The notes under the pieces: model-generated
Database searches by the model: none
What the model was told of the DNA's origin: nothing
What the model saw: only the letters and a program-made list of their open reading frames with translations
Shown here: piece by piece, positions 10,701-25,700 of the stretch
Numbering within the stretch: the stretch's first letter is position 1
Layout of the letters: every line of letters starts with the position of its first letter
Assembly: GCA_029582155.1 (NCBI GenBank)
Contig: CM055895.1
Location: forward strand, 22,998,745 to 23,062,744
DNA length: 64,000 nucleotides
Reading direction: 5' to 3'
Source of the DNA: Panopea generosa
Taxonomy: Eukaryota > Mollusca > Bivalvia > Adapedonta > Hiatellidae
Made by a program: the position numbers and the translations under genes

Positions 10701-13700
10701 GTAGCGTTGTAATTTGATAGTCTCCTCTTACAAATATTTACCACCCTGGCAGTAAAAGTTGGGTGTTTAAAGATAAATGTAAACAAAAATGTTCTAATTT
10801 TGACAATTAGTCGAGACAAAACAGAAATATTGATTTTTAAGGGAGAACATCGATGTATATTTAGTCAATACATCTAGTACTGCCAAAACAGAAGCAAGCA
10901 TGGATACTCTGCAACTTCTCATACACATAAAATAGTGTCATAAAACGTTCAGCATTAGGTATTTGACACACATCAGTTTTAAGTCAAGTGTAAACATAAT
11001 TTTTTTTTTAAAAATTTGAAATTTGCCCACTAAGCCATCCTTTTATAAAAGTGAAATTAGTTTTTAAGCGATTTTCGAAAATGATTTTTTTATTGATCAT
11101 TAAACATTTTGGTGACCTGATATTTAATTTCTGTATTTTCCGCCATAAATTGTATTCTCAAAATAAAAAAATAATAAAAAACATGCACACCAAACAGTAG
11201 GTCATATTTTAAAGGAAATAAAGTGTTTTACATACATCATCAGCATTTGGGTAGGTTTCCTAAAATAGGGGGTTATTACTTTGCATACAATTTTTTATTA
11301 CATTGGTTTTAAATGTCTTTTGAATAAACATATTTTTTATGATTTTTTTATGTATTTTAACATGACTAAATGTTATTACCACCGCCACCACCACCACCAC
11401 CACCACCACCAACAACGATAAGGTGAAGAAGAAGGAGAAGAAGAAGAAGAGCAACAGCAACAGCAACAGCCACAGCAGCAGCAACAACAACAAAAGCAAC
11501 AACAACAGCAACAACAAATACTATAACAACAACAACAACAACAACAAATACTATAACAACAACAACAACCACCATTACAACAAGAAATACTATAACAACA
11601 AAAATAAAAACAACAACAATTAAAATAACAACAATAAAAACACCACTACCACCAACAACAACACGTTTTACGGCTTGATAGACTGGAAGCTTGTTGTCAA
11701 TTAACAAGTATAGCACTTGTTTTACAAACTACAACATGTATTTTACTTCCTCTGCAGGCAAACATGTCGGTGACTGTAGAGATATGGAATGATAATCCAT
11801 TTCGTGATGACCATCTAGATACGGCTACATGGACATATACTGGATCCGATTCATTCAACAGGTCAGGCATCAAAATGGTTGGGAAACTTCACAAAGCAAG
11901 GTACGGTATCACAATAACACAACATATTAAAAAGTGAGATCTCACTCCTACCTACTGGGTTTAACTTGACATACAAATGTAGCCTAGCATATGCAACATA
12001 AGACGTTAACAGGGATGAATGTAGTCTAGTATAAGCACCATGAGACGTTGTCGGGGATAAATGTAGCCTAGTATGAGGAACGTAAGACGTTGGCAGGGGT
12101 GAATGTAGTCTAGTTTAAGTAACATGAGACGTTGACAGGGATGAATGAAGTGTAGTTTAAGCAACATGAGACGTTGGCAGGGATGAATGTAGTCTAGTTT
12201 AAGCAACATGAAACGTTGACAGGGATGAATGTAGTCTAGTATGAGCAACATAAGACGTTGGCAGGGATGAATGTAGTCTAGTTTAAGCAACATGAGACGT
12301 TGGCAGGGATGAATGCAGTCTAGTTTTAGCAACATGAAACGTTGACAGGGATGAATGTAGCCTAGTATGAGCAACATAAGACGTTGGCAGGGGTAAATGT
12401 AGCCTAGTATAAGCACCATAAGACGTTGACAGGGATGAATGTAGTCTAGTATGAGCAACATAAGACGTTGGCAGGGATGACTGTAGTGTAGTTTAAGCAA
12501 CATAAAACGTTGACAGGGATGAATGTAGCCTAGTATGAGCAACATAAGACGTTGGCAGGGGTGAATGTTGTGTAGTTTAAGCAACATAAGACGTTGACAG
12601 GGATGAATGTAGCCTAGTATGAGCAACATAAGACGTTGGCAGGGGTGAATGTAGTGTAGTTTAAGCAACATAAGACGTTGACAGGGATGAATGTAGTCTA
12701 GTTTAAGCAACATGAGACATTGACAGGGATGAATGTAGCCTAGTATGAGCAACATAAGACGTTGGCAGGGGTAAATGTAGCCTAGTATAAGCACCATAAG
12801 ACGTTGACAGGGATGAATGTAACGTAGTTTAAGCAACATGATACGTTGACAGGGGTGAATGTAGCGTAGTATTAGCACCATGACACATTGACAGGGATGA
12901 ATGTAGTCTAGAATAAGCAACATTAGACGTTGACAGGGGTGAATGTTGCATAGTATAAGCACCATGAGACGTTGACAAGGATAAATGTAGCCTAAAAACG
13001 TTGACAGGGATGAATGTAGCCTAGTATGAGCACCATGAGACGTTGGCAGTGGTGAATGTAGCACAGTACAAGCAACACGAGACGTTGACAGGGCTGAATG
13101 TAGCGAAGTAGAAGCAACCTGATACGTTGACAGGGATGGATGTTGCGTAGTACAAGCCACATGAGACGTTGACAAGGATGAATGTAGCCTATTATAAGCA
13201 ACATGAGACGTTGACGGGGGTTAATGTAGTCTAGTATAAACAACATGAGACGTTGACAGGGGTAAATGTAGCCTAGTATAAGCACCATGAGACGTTGACA
13301 AGGGTGAATATAGTGTAGTATAAGCAACATAAGACGTTGACAGGGGTGAATGTAGCCTAGTACAAGCAACATGAGACGTTGACTGGGATGAATGTAGCGT
13401 AGTATAAGCAACATGAGACGTTGACAGGGGTGAATGTAGTCTAGTACAAGCAACTTGAGACGTTGACTAGGATGAATGTAGCGTAGTATAAGCAACATGA
13501 GACGTTGACAGGGGTGAATGTAGTCTAGTACAAGCAACTTGAGACGTTGACTAGGATGAATGTAGCCTAGTATAAGCAACATGGGACGTTGACAGGGGTG
13601 AATGTAGTCTAGTACAAGCAACTTGAGACTTTGACTAGGATGAATGTAGCGTAGTATAAGCAACATGAGACGTTGGCAGGGGTGAATGAAGCCTAGTACA

Positions 13701-16700
13701 AGCAACATGAGACGTTGACAGGGGTGAATGTAGTCTAGTACAAGCAACTTGAGACTTTGACTAGGATGAATGTAGCCTAGTATAAGCAACATGGGACGTT
13801 GACAGGGGTGAATGTAGTCTAGTACAAGCAACTTGAGACTTTGACTAGGATGAATGAAGCCTAGTATAAGCAACATGGGACGTTGACAGGGGTGAATGTA
13901 GTCTAGTACAAGCAACTTGAGACTTTGACTAGGATGAATGTAGCGTAGTATAAGCAACATGAGACGTTGGCAGGGGTGAATGAAGCCTAGTATAAGCAAC
14001 ATGAGACGTTGACAGGGGTAAATGTAGCACAGCTAAATAAACCTGAAACAATGACATGTTTGAATGTAGCGCTACATAAAAAACCTGAGGTGAATATAGC
14101 ATTACTCAAGGAAGGGACCCCTGGCGTTGATCACTTTCATTTCCCCAAAACGAGACAACATAAATGGTTTCTTGTGAATGTGGATTGGTTGGAACACATT
14201 TAGGAACAGGCGCTTTGCATATTTCTGATATATGTTAAAACTATCTGTTTATTATTCAGTGTAACAATAAGTATCACCACCAAATGCGAGGAGAATAACT
14301 ACGGTCAATTATGTTCTGTACACTGCATTCCAAATGTACACAGTACATGCAACAGAAACGGCACTCGGATATGCAAAACCGGTGAGTTCAATTATTGATG
14401 AGTTTTATTAATTTTTTGGAAATAATGTATTTTGTTGATACCTCTTGTGTCCTCCGTTATAGTGGCAGTTGTTGTCAGATTCTAATCTTTCATCGCATTA
14501 TTTTTATCACCTTTATTGTTTTACTTATTACAAAGTTATATTTATATTGAATAATTATTTTATTCCATATATGTAAGTGTAGAGCTGATCGCCTATTACA
14601 GATGTTACCACGTGACCGTACAATATGTAGAAGTTCATAGGATCCAATAAAATATTTCTTGTTATACAGTTAAAAATTCAAGATGGCGATTAAAATAAAA
14701 CGGTATAAACTTAGAACAAATTTCAACAATTAAAACAAACAACCGACAAAATGTTCCGCATGACGATCGATACTTTGAGATAATACGAATAGCTGTCACT
14801 GCAATTTCTTGTCTGACGCTTTGAACTTACAGCTTATTTACTTAAAAAGGGTCTTGACTTTTCTTTACTGTTTTGATGTATTATTCAGGTGTAGAATAAA
14901 AAGATTATTTTACAGTATTTTGTACAATATGGGAATATAGCATATGCCCATATCAAATCCGCAATTCTTATTGGTCAAAAGGGGTCACATGAAAAGTCCG
15001 CTCAAAGTGACATTGACCGCTGTTGAGGTCTATATAGGCATGCAATTTTCATACAAAAGTGTAATTTTCACGAATTTGAAAAATAGTACCGTTATAAACA
15101 AAGGGACGTCATTCACACGATCGTCTGGTGCGAAACGGAAAGTAAACAGATGAAAAAACGATTTTTTTTAACCATGAATGAAACTGACTTAAAAACTCTG
15201 GTTGAAAATACGAATTCAAAGGCAACACTGAAATTCGCCTTATAGTATAAATATTACCAATATGATATGATAATTATAGATTTTGCTTAGGTGAATATAT
15301 AGTTCTTCGACCTCGGTCAATATCACTCTTTTCAGGTCCATAGAACTACATATTCACCTCAGTCGAAGTCAATAATTGTATGATATTGTACTCGAACGTA
15401 TTGTGAGGAAAATCATATGGTTTTCATCACAATACTTACTTGTAAAATATATTACTATAATGTACAAAATACTGTCAAATAACATTATAATATATCGTTG
15501 AGGTTAAAATGGACTATGTTGTTGTTGTATGGTGTTTAGCATCGCTTTCAACAATTCGTCATATCGCGATGGTAATATGGGCCCTGCCACACTGGAGGTA
15601 CATGCCGCCTACACATGGTATGATATTCCAAACGTCACATTATACCGACAACGAGCCGACCAGAGCTAGAAATGTCCTTTAAATGATGAGCACCAAGCGA
15701 GGAAGCTTCTAGTACAATTTATCACAAGTTTTTGTTACAACCCGGCCGAGTTTCGAACCCACGACATTCCAATTGCGAGCCGGACGCTTCACAACTGAAC
15801 CACTGCTGCGGTAATAAAGTGGGCGATATCAGATGTGGTATGGTTATAATGTATTGGATGCTGAGATATTAAAGTTTTAACATTTTCTTCCACATTCAAG
15901 GGTTCACGGGGAAGAGTTGCGATCCTGTTCAAACTTCAGTTTCAACCAAGATGTCTACAATAAGTACAACTGCAGCACATAAAACAAATCGAAAAACAAA
16001 ATCAACGCACACAACAAATACAATGACAACTTCCCCAATTATTAAAACGACTTCGTCTCCAACGACCAATAAACCAACAACCGTCACGCAGTCACATATG
16101 TCTACCACAAACAAACAATCAACACGAAAACCCCACAAACCCACAACTTTACCCGTGCCTACCACGAAGTCAACACACACAACTAATGACACTACACTTG
16201 TACCCCTTTCAACAAAATTTTCAACACGAAAACCACACAAACCCACAACTTTACCTCTGCCTACCACGAAGTCAAAACACACAACTAAAGACATTACAAT
16301 TGTACCGCTTTCAACAAAAACTTCAACACGAAAACCCCACAAACCCACAACTTTACCACTGCCTACTACGAAGTCAACACACACAACCCAAAAAACTACA
16401 AGTGTGTCTCTGTCAACAAAAAGTTCAACACGAAAACCCCACAAACCCACAACTTTACCCCTGCCTACCACGAAGTCAACACACACCACCCAAAAAACTA
16501 CAAGAGTGTCCCTGTCAACAAAAACTTCTACACGAAAACCCCACAAACCCACAACTTTACCACTGCCTACCACGAAGTCAACACACACACACCAAAAATC
16601 TACAAGTCTACCTCTGTCAACAAAAGCTTCAACACGAAAACCCCACAAATCCACAACTTTACCCCTGCCTACCACGAAGTCAACACACACAACCCAAAAT

Positions 16701-19700
16701 ACTACAAGTGTACCTCTGTCAACAAAAACTTCAACACGAAAACCCCACAAATCCACAACTTTACCCTTGCCTACCACGAAGTCAACACACACAACCCAAA
16801 AAACTACAATTGTACCTCTTTCAACAAAAACTTCAACACAAAAAACCCACAAACCCACAACTTTACCCCTGCCTACCACGAAGTCAACACACACAACCCA
16901 AAATACTACAAGTGTACCTCTTTCAACAAAAACTTCAACACGAAAACCCCACAAACCCACAACTTTACCCCTGCCTACCACGAAGTCAGCACACACAATC
17001 CATAAAACTACAATTGCACCTCTTTCAACAAAAACTTCAACACAAAAAACCCACAAACCCACAACTTTACCCCTGCCTACTACGAAGTCAGCACATACAA
17101 CCCAAAATATTACAAGTGTACCTCTGTCAACAAAAACTTCAACACGAAAACCCCACAAATCCACAACTTTACCCCTGCCTACCACGAAGTCAACACATAC
17201 AACCCAAAAAACTACAATTGCACCTCCTTCAACAAAAACTTCAACACAAAAAAACCACAAACCCACAACTTTACCCCTGCCTACCACGAAGTCAACACAT
17301 ACAACCAAAAAAACTACAATTGCACCTCCTTCAACAAAAACTTCAACACAAAAACCCCACAAACTCACAACTTTACCCCTGCCTACCACGAATTCAACAC
17401 ACACAACCCAAAAAACTATAATTGTACCGTCAACAAAAATATCAACACAAAAACCCCACAAACCCACAACATTACCCCTGCCCACCATGACCCCAACACA
17501 CACAACCCAAAAAACTAAAACTTTACCTGTAAAAACGACTAAATTTACACAGAAAACATACAAACCAACTTCACATCTATCAACTACAAACTTTTCACAC
17601 AAAGTGCACAGACATACAAGTTTACCTACACCAATCACAAATTCATCAAAAAAAGTTCACCAATCCTCAGTGACAACTCTTTCATCTCAACCGACCACAA
17701 GAATAACACGGTCATCGCATCCACAGACAATGTCCATAACTGCACACAAGTCAACATCAATATCCAATGTAACCAAAATGTCGACGAAGACATCAAGCAC
17801 TGTTTCACTGAACCCTAGCACACAATCAACAACACTTCAAACTAAAAATTCATCTCCCAAACATGAAATAACAAAGAAAACAAAAGGGACGCCAAAGCCG
17901 TTTAGCAAATCGTCTACAGTCCCTGTGCGTTCATCTTCAGCTTCTGCAACTTTGTCAACCAATTCATTTACACAGTCGTCAATACCGACACCTCGAACAT
18001 CAGTTTCTTCATCAAATAATACAAAGCCAAATACACCATCAATAGTGACAATAAACTCATCTTCACAACCAATGGTCAAATCTTCTATAAAACCAACACA
18101 AAGTCCAACAAAATCAACTCGAAATTCACATTCGTCAACATATACACCCTCAGCAACATCTACAGAGCGTTCGTCAAAGTTAAGTTCACGTCATACAATG
18201 TCATCAAAAACAGCAACCTTTTCAAAAATAACAAGTTTACTACCGAGCAAAAACCTCACTGGTACAACTGGTAAACCAGTTACAAAACCTGGTGATAACA
18301 CACCGACAGTAAATGTTCATAGCACCATGAAACATGAAACAGAGCCAACAAATAATGTTGAAGCAGGCACCACCTCGTCCAACGTACCATCATCAACTGC
18401 AGTGTCCGGAAAAACAAATGGATGTGTTGGGAATGCAAATGTCCATGGTTCAAAAGAAGCAAAGGTATGCTTATCTATCGCATGACAATATCATATTCAT
18501 ATGTGAATTTTCACACTGTTGTCACATTTCATTATAGACAGTATGGCATACTTTTGAAATGTAATTAATATATGTTGGGTTGGAGACCTAGTTTGTGTAA
18601 TAAAACATGTCATGTGTCATTGTCATCGTCATTAATAATCCATATCGTCAAATTTCAAAAAAACTATTAGTGGATACTTTGTCAACAAATCTCCACGCGA
18701 TGTGATACTTAAATACAGCCTATGTACCATTCAATACCTAAATTAAACTAAATCATATCTAAAACAAAGACAATTTACTAATTGCCAAGATGTTATGAAG
18801 TGTCTTCATTCAATATGTAAATTCAAATTGATAATTTGATCTCATGACATCGAACTCCATGCACCCTTTCTCTTGATGCTTCATTCATTTAAAGGTACAC
18901 TTTAACAGGGAGTGTGTTTATGGTTGTTTAGATCTGCAGCGTGGGAGAGGCCTTAATCTTGTTGAAGATATATTTATAACGGTGACCATATCAGTTGGCA
19001 ATCAATCTCATTAATAATTATTGATCAACATTAGTTAAGTTAAGATCAAGGTTGCCGTGCCGTCATCTATGGCAAACTATGTGAATAAGTGTTTCCATCG
19101 CGACAAAGTGGTTAAATGCCTATGTTTATATCGTTGATGCATTGGGTTCAAGAATAGCTCACGTGCAATATTTTAAATTTGAAATTGTGAAAGGGAATGG
19201 TCCTGTTTAAATTCATATCATTTGCTGATGTATTCATCCACCAGTAAAACCGATTTTAGTAAAGTTTTTTTTATCTTAAGCATACCTAAGCAATTGCTAT
19301 CCAGTTAAGTTCAGTACTAAATTAATTTCAGTGTAAATTGAACAAAACAACCATCAAATATACACGTCCGTACATCCCATGATGAGTTCAATAAGTGAGA
19401 TGTTCTTTCGATACAATGTGAACGAAGTTTGGTTGGGACAACCCCAAAAAAAAAAAATAAAATCTTGAATCTTCTCCTGGCTGCTACATACTTTGAATAA
19501 TCAGTTTGTTTTGTTATTTATTCTTCTTTTAAATCAAGGAGCTCATTTAGTGTTTTCTGGGGGGAAAGAAGAGATTATTTCGTGCCCTTCGTGTACGGTT
19601 GACCTGACCTACTTAAAAACAAAGTCTACTATTTTTACTTACTTAGAATGCGAGTTGTTTTTATAGTGGATCCTTTTGTCCAAGTGTGTATTTGTTTAAC

Positions 19701-22700
19701 ACGATTTGATAATTTCAATTATGTTATAACTATAGAGTTGGGTTATACCGATGGTGCTAGGCGTGGTAGGTGGAGTGTTGGCTCTGGCGTTTCTGACAGG
19801 AATGGTAGTTGTATTCAAACGCCGGTAAGTTTCCCTATAGCAATATGGAAGTTGGTGAAATATAAGTTTAATAGTTACGTTAGCTCGACTGGCCAAAGGC
19901 TAACAGGGCTTATGTCATGGTTAATTGTCCGTCGTCCGTTCGTTAACCTTTTTCTTGTAAATAGCATCTTTATTACGTAGGTGGTGTACTTGCTTTGTGT
20001 AGGTGGTGTAATCGCCCTATATAGGTGGTGTAATTGCTGTGTGTAGGTGGTGTAATCGCCCTGTGTATGTGGTGTACTTGCTGTGTGTAGGTGGTGTAAT
20101 CGCCCTGTGTATGTGGTGTTCTTGCTGTGTGTAGGTGGTGTACTCGCCCTGTGTATGTAGTGTACTTGCTGTGTGTAGGTGGTGTACTCGCCCTGTCTAT
20201 GTGGTGTACTTGCTGTGTGTAGGTGGTGTAATCGCCCTGTGTATATGGTGTACTTGCTGTGTGTAGGAGGTGTAATCGCCCTGTGTTGTTGGTGTACTTG
20301 CTGTGTGTAGGTGGTGTAATCGCTCTGTGTTGGTGGTGTACTTGCTGTGTGTAGGTGATGTAATCGCCCTGTGTATGTGGTGTACTTGCCGTGTGCATGT
20401 GGTGTACTTGCTGTTTGTAGGTTGTGTACTCGTCCTTTGTATGTGGTGTACTTGCTCTGTGTAGGTGTTGTAATCGCTCTGTGTAGGTGATGTACTTGCT
20501 GTGTGTAGGTGGTGTAATCGCCCTGTGTATGTGGTGTATTTGCTGTGTGTATGTGGTGTTCTTGCTGTTTGTAGGTGGTGTACTCGCTGTGTGTAGGTGG
20601 TGTATTCGCCCTGTGTAGGTGATGTTCTTGCTGTGTGTAGGTGGTGTAATCGACCTGTGTAAGTGGTGTACTTGCTGTGTGTAGGTGGTGTACTCGCCCT
20701 GTGTAGGTGACGTTCTTGCGGTGTGTAGGTGGTCTAATCGCCCTGTGTTAGTGATGTACTTACTGTGTGTAGGTGGTGTACTCGCCCTGTATAGGTGGTG
20801 TACTTGCCGTGTGTAGGTGGTGTTATCGCCCTGTGTAGGCGGTGTTCTTGCTGTGTGTAGGTGGTGTAATCGCCCTGTGTAGGTGGTGTTCTTGCTGTGT
20901 GTAGGTGGTGTAATCGCCCTGTGTTAGTGGTGTACTTACTGTGTGTAGGTGGTTTACTCGCCCTGTATAGGTGGTGTACTTGCTGTGTGTAGGTGGTGTT
21001 ATCGCCCTGTGTAGGTGGTGTTCTTGCTGTGTGTAGGTGGTGTAATCGCCCTGTCTAAGTGGTGTACTTGCTGTGTGTAGGTGGTGTACTCGCCCTGTGT
21101 AGGTGGTGTACTTGCTGTGTATAGGTGGTGTACTCGCCCTGTGTATGTGGTGTACTTGCTGTGTGCAGGTGGTGTACTTGCTGTTTGTAGGTTGTGTACT
21201 CGTCCTTTGTATGTGGTGTACTTGCTCTGTGTAGGTGGTGTTATTGCTCTGTGTAGGTGGTGTTATCTCCCTGTGTATGTGGTGTTCTTGCTGTGTGTAG
21301 GTGGTGTAATCGCCCTGTGTAAGTGGTGTACTTGCTGTGTGTAGGTGGTGTACTCCCCTGTGTAGGTGGTGTGCTTGCTGTGTATAGGTGTTGTACTCGC
21401 CCTGTGTAGGTGGTGTACTTGCTGTGTATAGGTGTTGTACTCGCCCTGTGTAGGTGGTGTGCTTGCTGTGTATAGGTGGTGTACTCGCCCTGTGTAGGTG
21501 GTGTTCTTGCTGCGACTTGTCTTTGATTATGATTATTGAAATAATTGTGTCCTCATGATGCTGCGTCTTCTGCAGGACATATAGTTTCTTATTTTAATCA
21601 ACGTTTACAATGTTCTTAAAAAACAAAGACATCATCTGCAGTTCATTTGGAGACAAGCATTGGTCATAAACGGTGGAAAGTTTGATATACTGTCTTTTGT
21701 TTAGGCAAATTTTCGAGAGGCAAAGCGTTGAAATAAGAGATACATAATTTGTCAAAAAATTGTTAAATTGCTCTGATTGGATTGCATTCTTTTATATCAA
21801 TATCACATGTAGCGTTATTGTAAATGTATAGTTCATAAAACATGCAAAGAATAGATTGTATTAATCTATTGAACGTTAATAAGTTTCTTGAAAGTTACAC
21901 ATGTAACATAAAAATTAAGTCCAAAGGGATTGAAGGGTTTGAAGAGTCGTTTTACATGTTAAGTTCGACTATCTTAATTTTTTATCTATATATTTTCAGT
22001 TAACTTGGTTAGCACTACTATGTATGATTGTATATTACCTAGCACCGATGTGTATGTACAATTTGTTGCATCCCCACGTTGCTTAATGGAACATATGAAT
22101 AGTGACCCCTCTTTAATACTCTTTGTTGCTTCAACTACATGTCATAAATCAGTGCTACCTACAAAATTCCAGATTACCTCAAAACAGTCGAGTACATATC
22201 CAATAACGTTTACGTGTAGCGCAACTGTTTGGGGTAATCTGGAATTTCATAGGTAGCACTGGTATCTAATGTACATGTATTCGTTGGAGTACCTGTCAAA
22301 ATTGGTTTTATCAATAATCAGCTAAGCGCTTAGCCGAGAGGCCCGATTAACTTGTTTTGCACGTGCGCTCCGTGCAGCGACGGTCGATATCCGTTGGTGT
22401 AATCTGACTGCACTTATTGACCATAAATTAGGCACAATACAAAAAGATCACATAAAATCAAGTCAAATTGCAATGCCAATACTAAATAACGACCAAAGAA
22501 ATCAGGCAATCGGGATGTTGAATGCTGGCTCTACAGTAGCCGAAGTATCCCGTCTGTTCGGCTGCACGAAAAAGACAATTGAGCGTTTGAAAAGACGTTT
22601 CCAGATCAGGGGAAACGTTTGGGACCATCCCCGAAGCGGTCGACCACGTGTGACGACTGCGGCCGATGATCGGTACATCACGGTTCAACACTTCCGTAGC

Positions 22701-25700
22701 CGACGTCTGTCGGCATCAGCAACAGGGCGACGGCATGGAATCAGTGCACAGACAGTTCGGTACAGATTGCGACAAAATGATGACCCGATTCGTCCGTACA
22801 GACCGTACTTTGGCCAAATTTTAACTAGACGTCATCGGACTGCGAGACTCGACTGGTGCCGACGTCACCGGCGTTTCCTACGTGCTGATTGGAGATCAGT
22901 ATTGTTTTCGGACGAGTCTCGATTCAATTTGAATCATGCCGACAGACGTGAGATAATTTACCGTCGTCGGTGGGATCATTACGCTGATGCATGCGTCGTT
23001 GAGAGAGATACCGCTTTGGGGGAGGTTCAGTATTAGTCTGGGGTGGATGTACACAAGACCCGCCTAATTGTTATTTAAGGAAACATCAATGCCCAGACCT
23101 ACGTCATTAATGTTCTTGTACCAGAAGTTGCTCTTTGATTTAGCGCCACGGACCGAACGTCACACTAATGCATGATAACGCCCGTCCCCAAACAGCTGCA
23201 CTTACTCGACGTTTTCTATGCGGATAATAACGTCAATGTTTTAGACTGGCCGGCGAAAAGTCCTGACTCAAATCCCATCGAACAAATATGGGATGAGTTA
23301 GGACACCTTGTAAGAACAAATTATGCAATCAACACGGTGCACGACCTTTCAGCAGTCCAACAGGCTGAATTGGACAATTTTACCTGCGCCGTGCGTACAG
23401 CGTTTCGTCGAGAGCATGTGGCGGAGGATCATGACGTGCATTTGGCAACACGGCAGACACATGAGATATAGAATATTTTACTCGACCAACATCACATTTT
23501 CACTGCAGAAAAATCCCATTATATTGAATTTTAAACTTTCTCGATTACAAGTGCAGATTTATCAAAACCGTTGTTACTTCGGAAATCAACCCCTACGTCA
23601 TATCGGTCCATTTTTTTTCGATTAAACACATATTGCAGCTGCTTCAAATTTTCACAGGACTTCAAGAATAAATTTACTTTACTTAAAAAATTAAATCCGA
23701 ATGTAAATTCATTTTCTTTTAACAAACCCGGTCTCGTTCTATCGCTGAATGGTTTATTTTCAATATCGATCCGGTAAGTAAAGCAAAAACGGTGTTTAAA
23801 TGTAAATGTTCGGCATTAACAGCATATTTTTGTCCAGGCATAGTACCACCATTGCAAAAAGGAAGTGCTTCTAGGGGTAGTCGCATGATGGCGGTTATAA
23901 ATAATCCTCAATTTTTTCTTTAAAAATACATTTTCCTTATTTTAATGCTCATTTTTTTATTTGAATGGCATTATTGATGTATTTTGAACATTTTGATAGC
24001 ATTGTCATGTTTGAATTGTGAATTTAGAAAAAAAAATTGATGCTTTGAAATTGGGGTATGAATACATGATTTCGGAAGTCTACTTTCACTTTGTCACCAG
24101 TGTACACACTGAGCAGAAAAAAAAATCTCTTATATGACACATGACCCCTACTTTTCTCATCATATTTTAATAGTGCAGAGGTTGACAAACAGTAAAATGT
24201 AGGTTTAACTTCTTTCATTTGGGATTCTCTATGAAGGACAAGCCTTCAAACTTTTATTATTTACTATAGAATAAAGAACAAAAATCAATGGTGGGGTTAC
24301 ACCTATAAGAGAGACATGAGTGAAATGGGGGGTGATTTTCCAAAATGTTAATTGTAGGTAAAATAACCTCCTTTTTACACTCTCATAGTCTTAAATGACA
24401 AATTGGAGACTTTTGCTTAAAAAAAACAAAACATTTTGGCAAGTTTATGCCTCAAATTAAGCATATATATGCATATCTACATTAAAATTTCATGAAAAAT
24501 CACAAAGTTTTGAAGATTTTTTATTTTGGATGATTGAAATGTGCAAATTTTAGCATGTACATTGTATTGAATAATGTATTTTGGTAAGATAATGTCTTCA
24601 GTGTATCATGAGACTATTATGATGTAAACATTTTAATGGAATTAGGTAAAAAAAAAATTTTTTTTTGCAAAATTAGTCGAACACATAAAAATTGCATGTC
24701 GGTCAACATCTCGCGCCTCTATATAATGATCATGTAAAAAGTGGTATTTTGACAAAAGTTTCAGTATTTAATGCCTGCAACTTGGCAGTATTACTTCAAA
24801 TTGATAATACTTAGTAAAAAAGAGGTAATTATGAAGTTAAAAAAAAAGAAGTTTCCTTATAGGCATAGTACCACCATTGCAAAAAGGAAGTGCTTCCGTG
24901 GGGTAGTCGCATGATGGCGGTTATAAATAATCCTCATTTCTTCTTCTTTAAAAATGCATTTTCCTTATTTTAATGCTCATTTTTTTTTATTTGAATGGCA
25001 TTATTGATGTATTTTGAACATTTTGATAGCATTGTCATGTTTGAACTGTGAATTTAGAAAAAAAATTGACGCTTGGAAATTTGGGTATGAATACATGGTT
25101 TCGGAAGTCTACTTTCATTTTGTCACCAGTGTACACACTGAGCAGAAAAAAATCTCTTATATGACACATGACACCTACTTTTCTCATCATATTTTGATAG
25201 TGCAGAGGTTGACAAACTGTAAAATGTAGGTTTCATTTCTTTCATTAGGGATTCTCTATGAATGACTAGCATTCAAACTTTTATTATTTACTACAGAATA
25301 AAGAACAAAAATCAATGGTGGGGTAATACCTCCACCAACAATTATGGCAACGGAAGTAGCATGTTCGGATATTCTCGGCTTATTTTTTTTCAAATTGGCC
25401 ACGCCCCAAAGCCCGTCATTCTGATCCGAGTCACTGAGGCGCTTATGGAAAAAAAGCAATAACAGAAATATGTCAGCTAAAAGCGAAAGCGTCTCCGTGA
25501 CTCGAATCGGAAGACGTTAAAAATACAGCGAATGTTAACTAATCAGACACGACCCCGTATTTGCTCCATACGATAATGACGTCATATCCGTTGCCATGTT
25601 GAGGATAAAAAATACGCCGTTTTTTTGGGAACTCAGTGCGACATCTTCTTCAAACGGCCGAGTTATGCATAAACATCGGTACGATATTGAAGATAAATCA

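Noticed and set aside
12006..14002. Two long minus-strand frames (389 and 336 codons) with HPCQRLMLL-type repeats
   Set aside because: They are read-throughs of the 42-bp intronic array between two well-supported exons of the plus-strand gene.
15929..17638. A 569-codon minus-strand open frame
   Set aside because: It is the reverse of the coding repeat in exon 6. The plus strand has matching splice phases, a DSL domain and a transmembrane exon, while the minus frame is an unbroken Val/Phe/Cys repeat with no such support.
19738..19824. Alternative acceptor two bases downstream for the transmembrane exon
   Set aside because: It would break the phase with 18464 and give a hydrophilic sequence instead of a helix.
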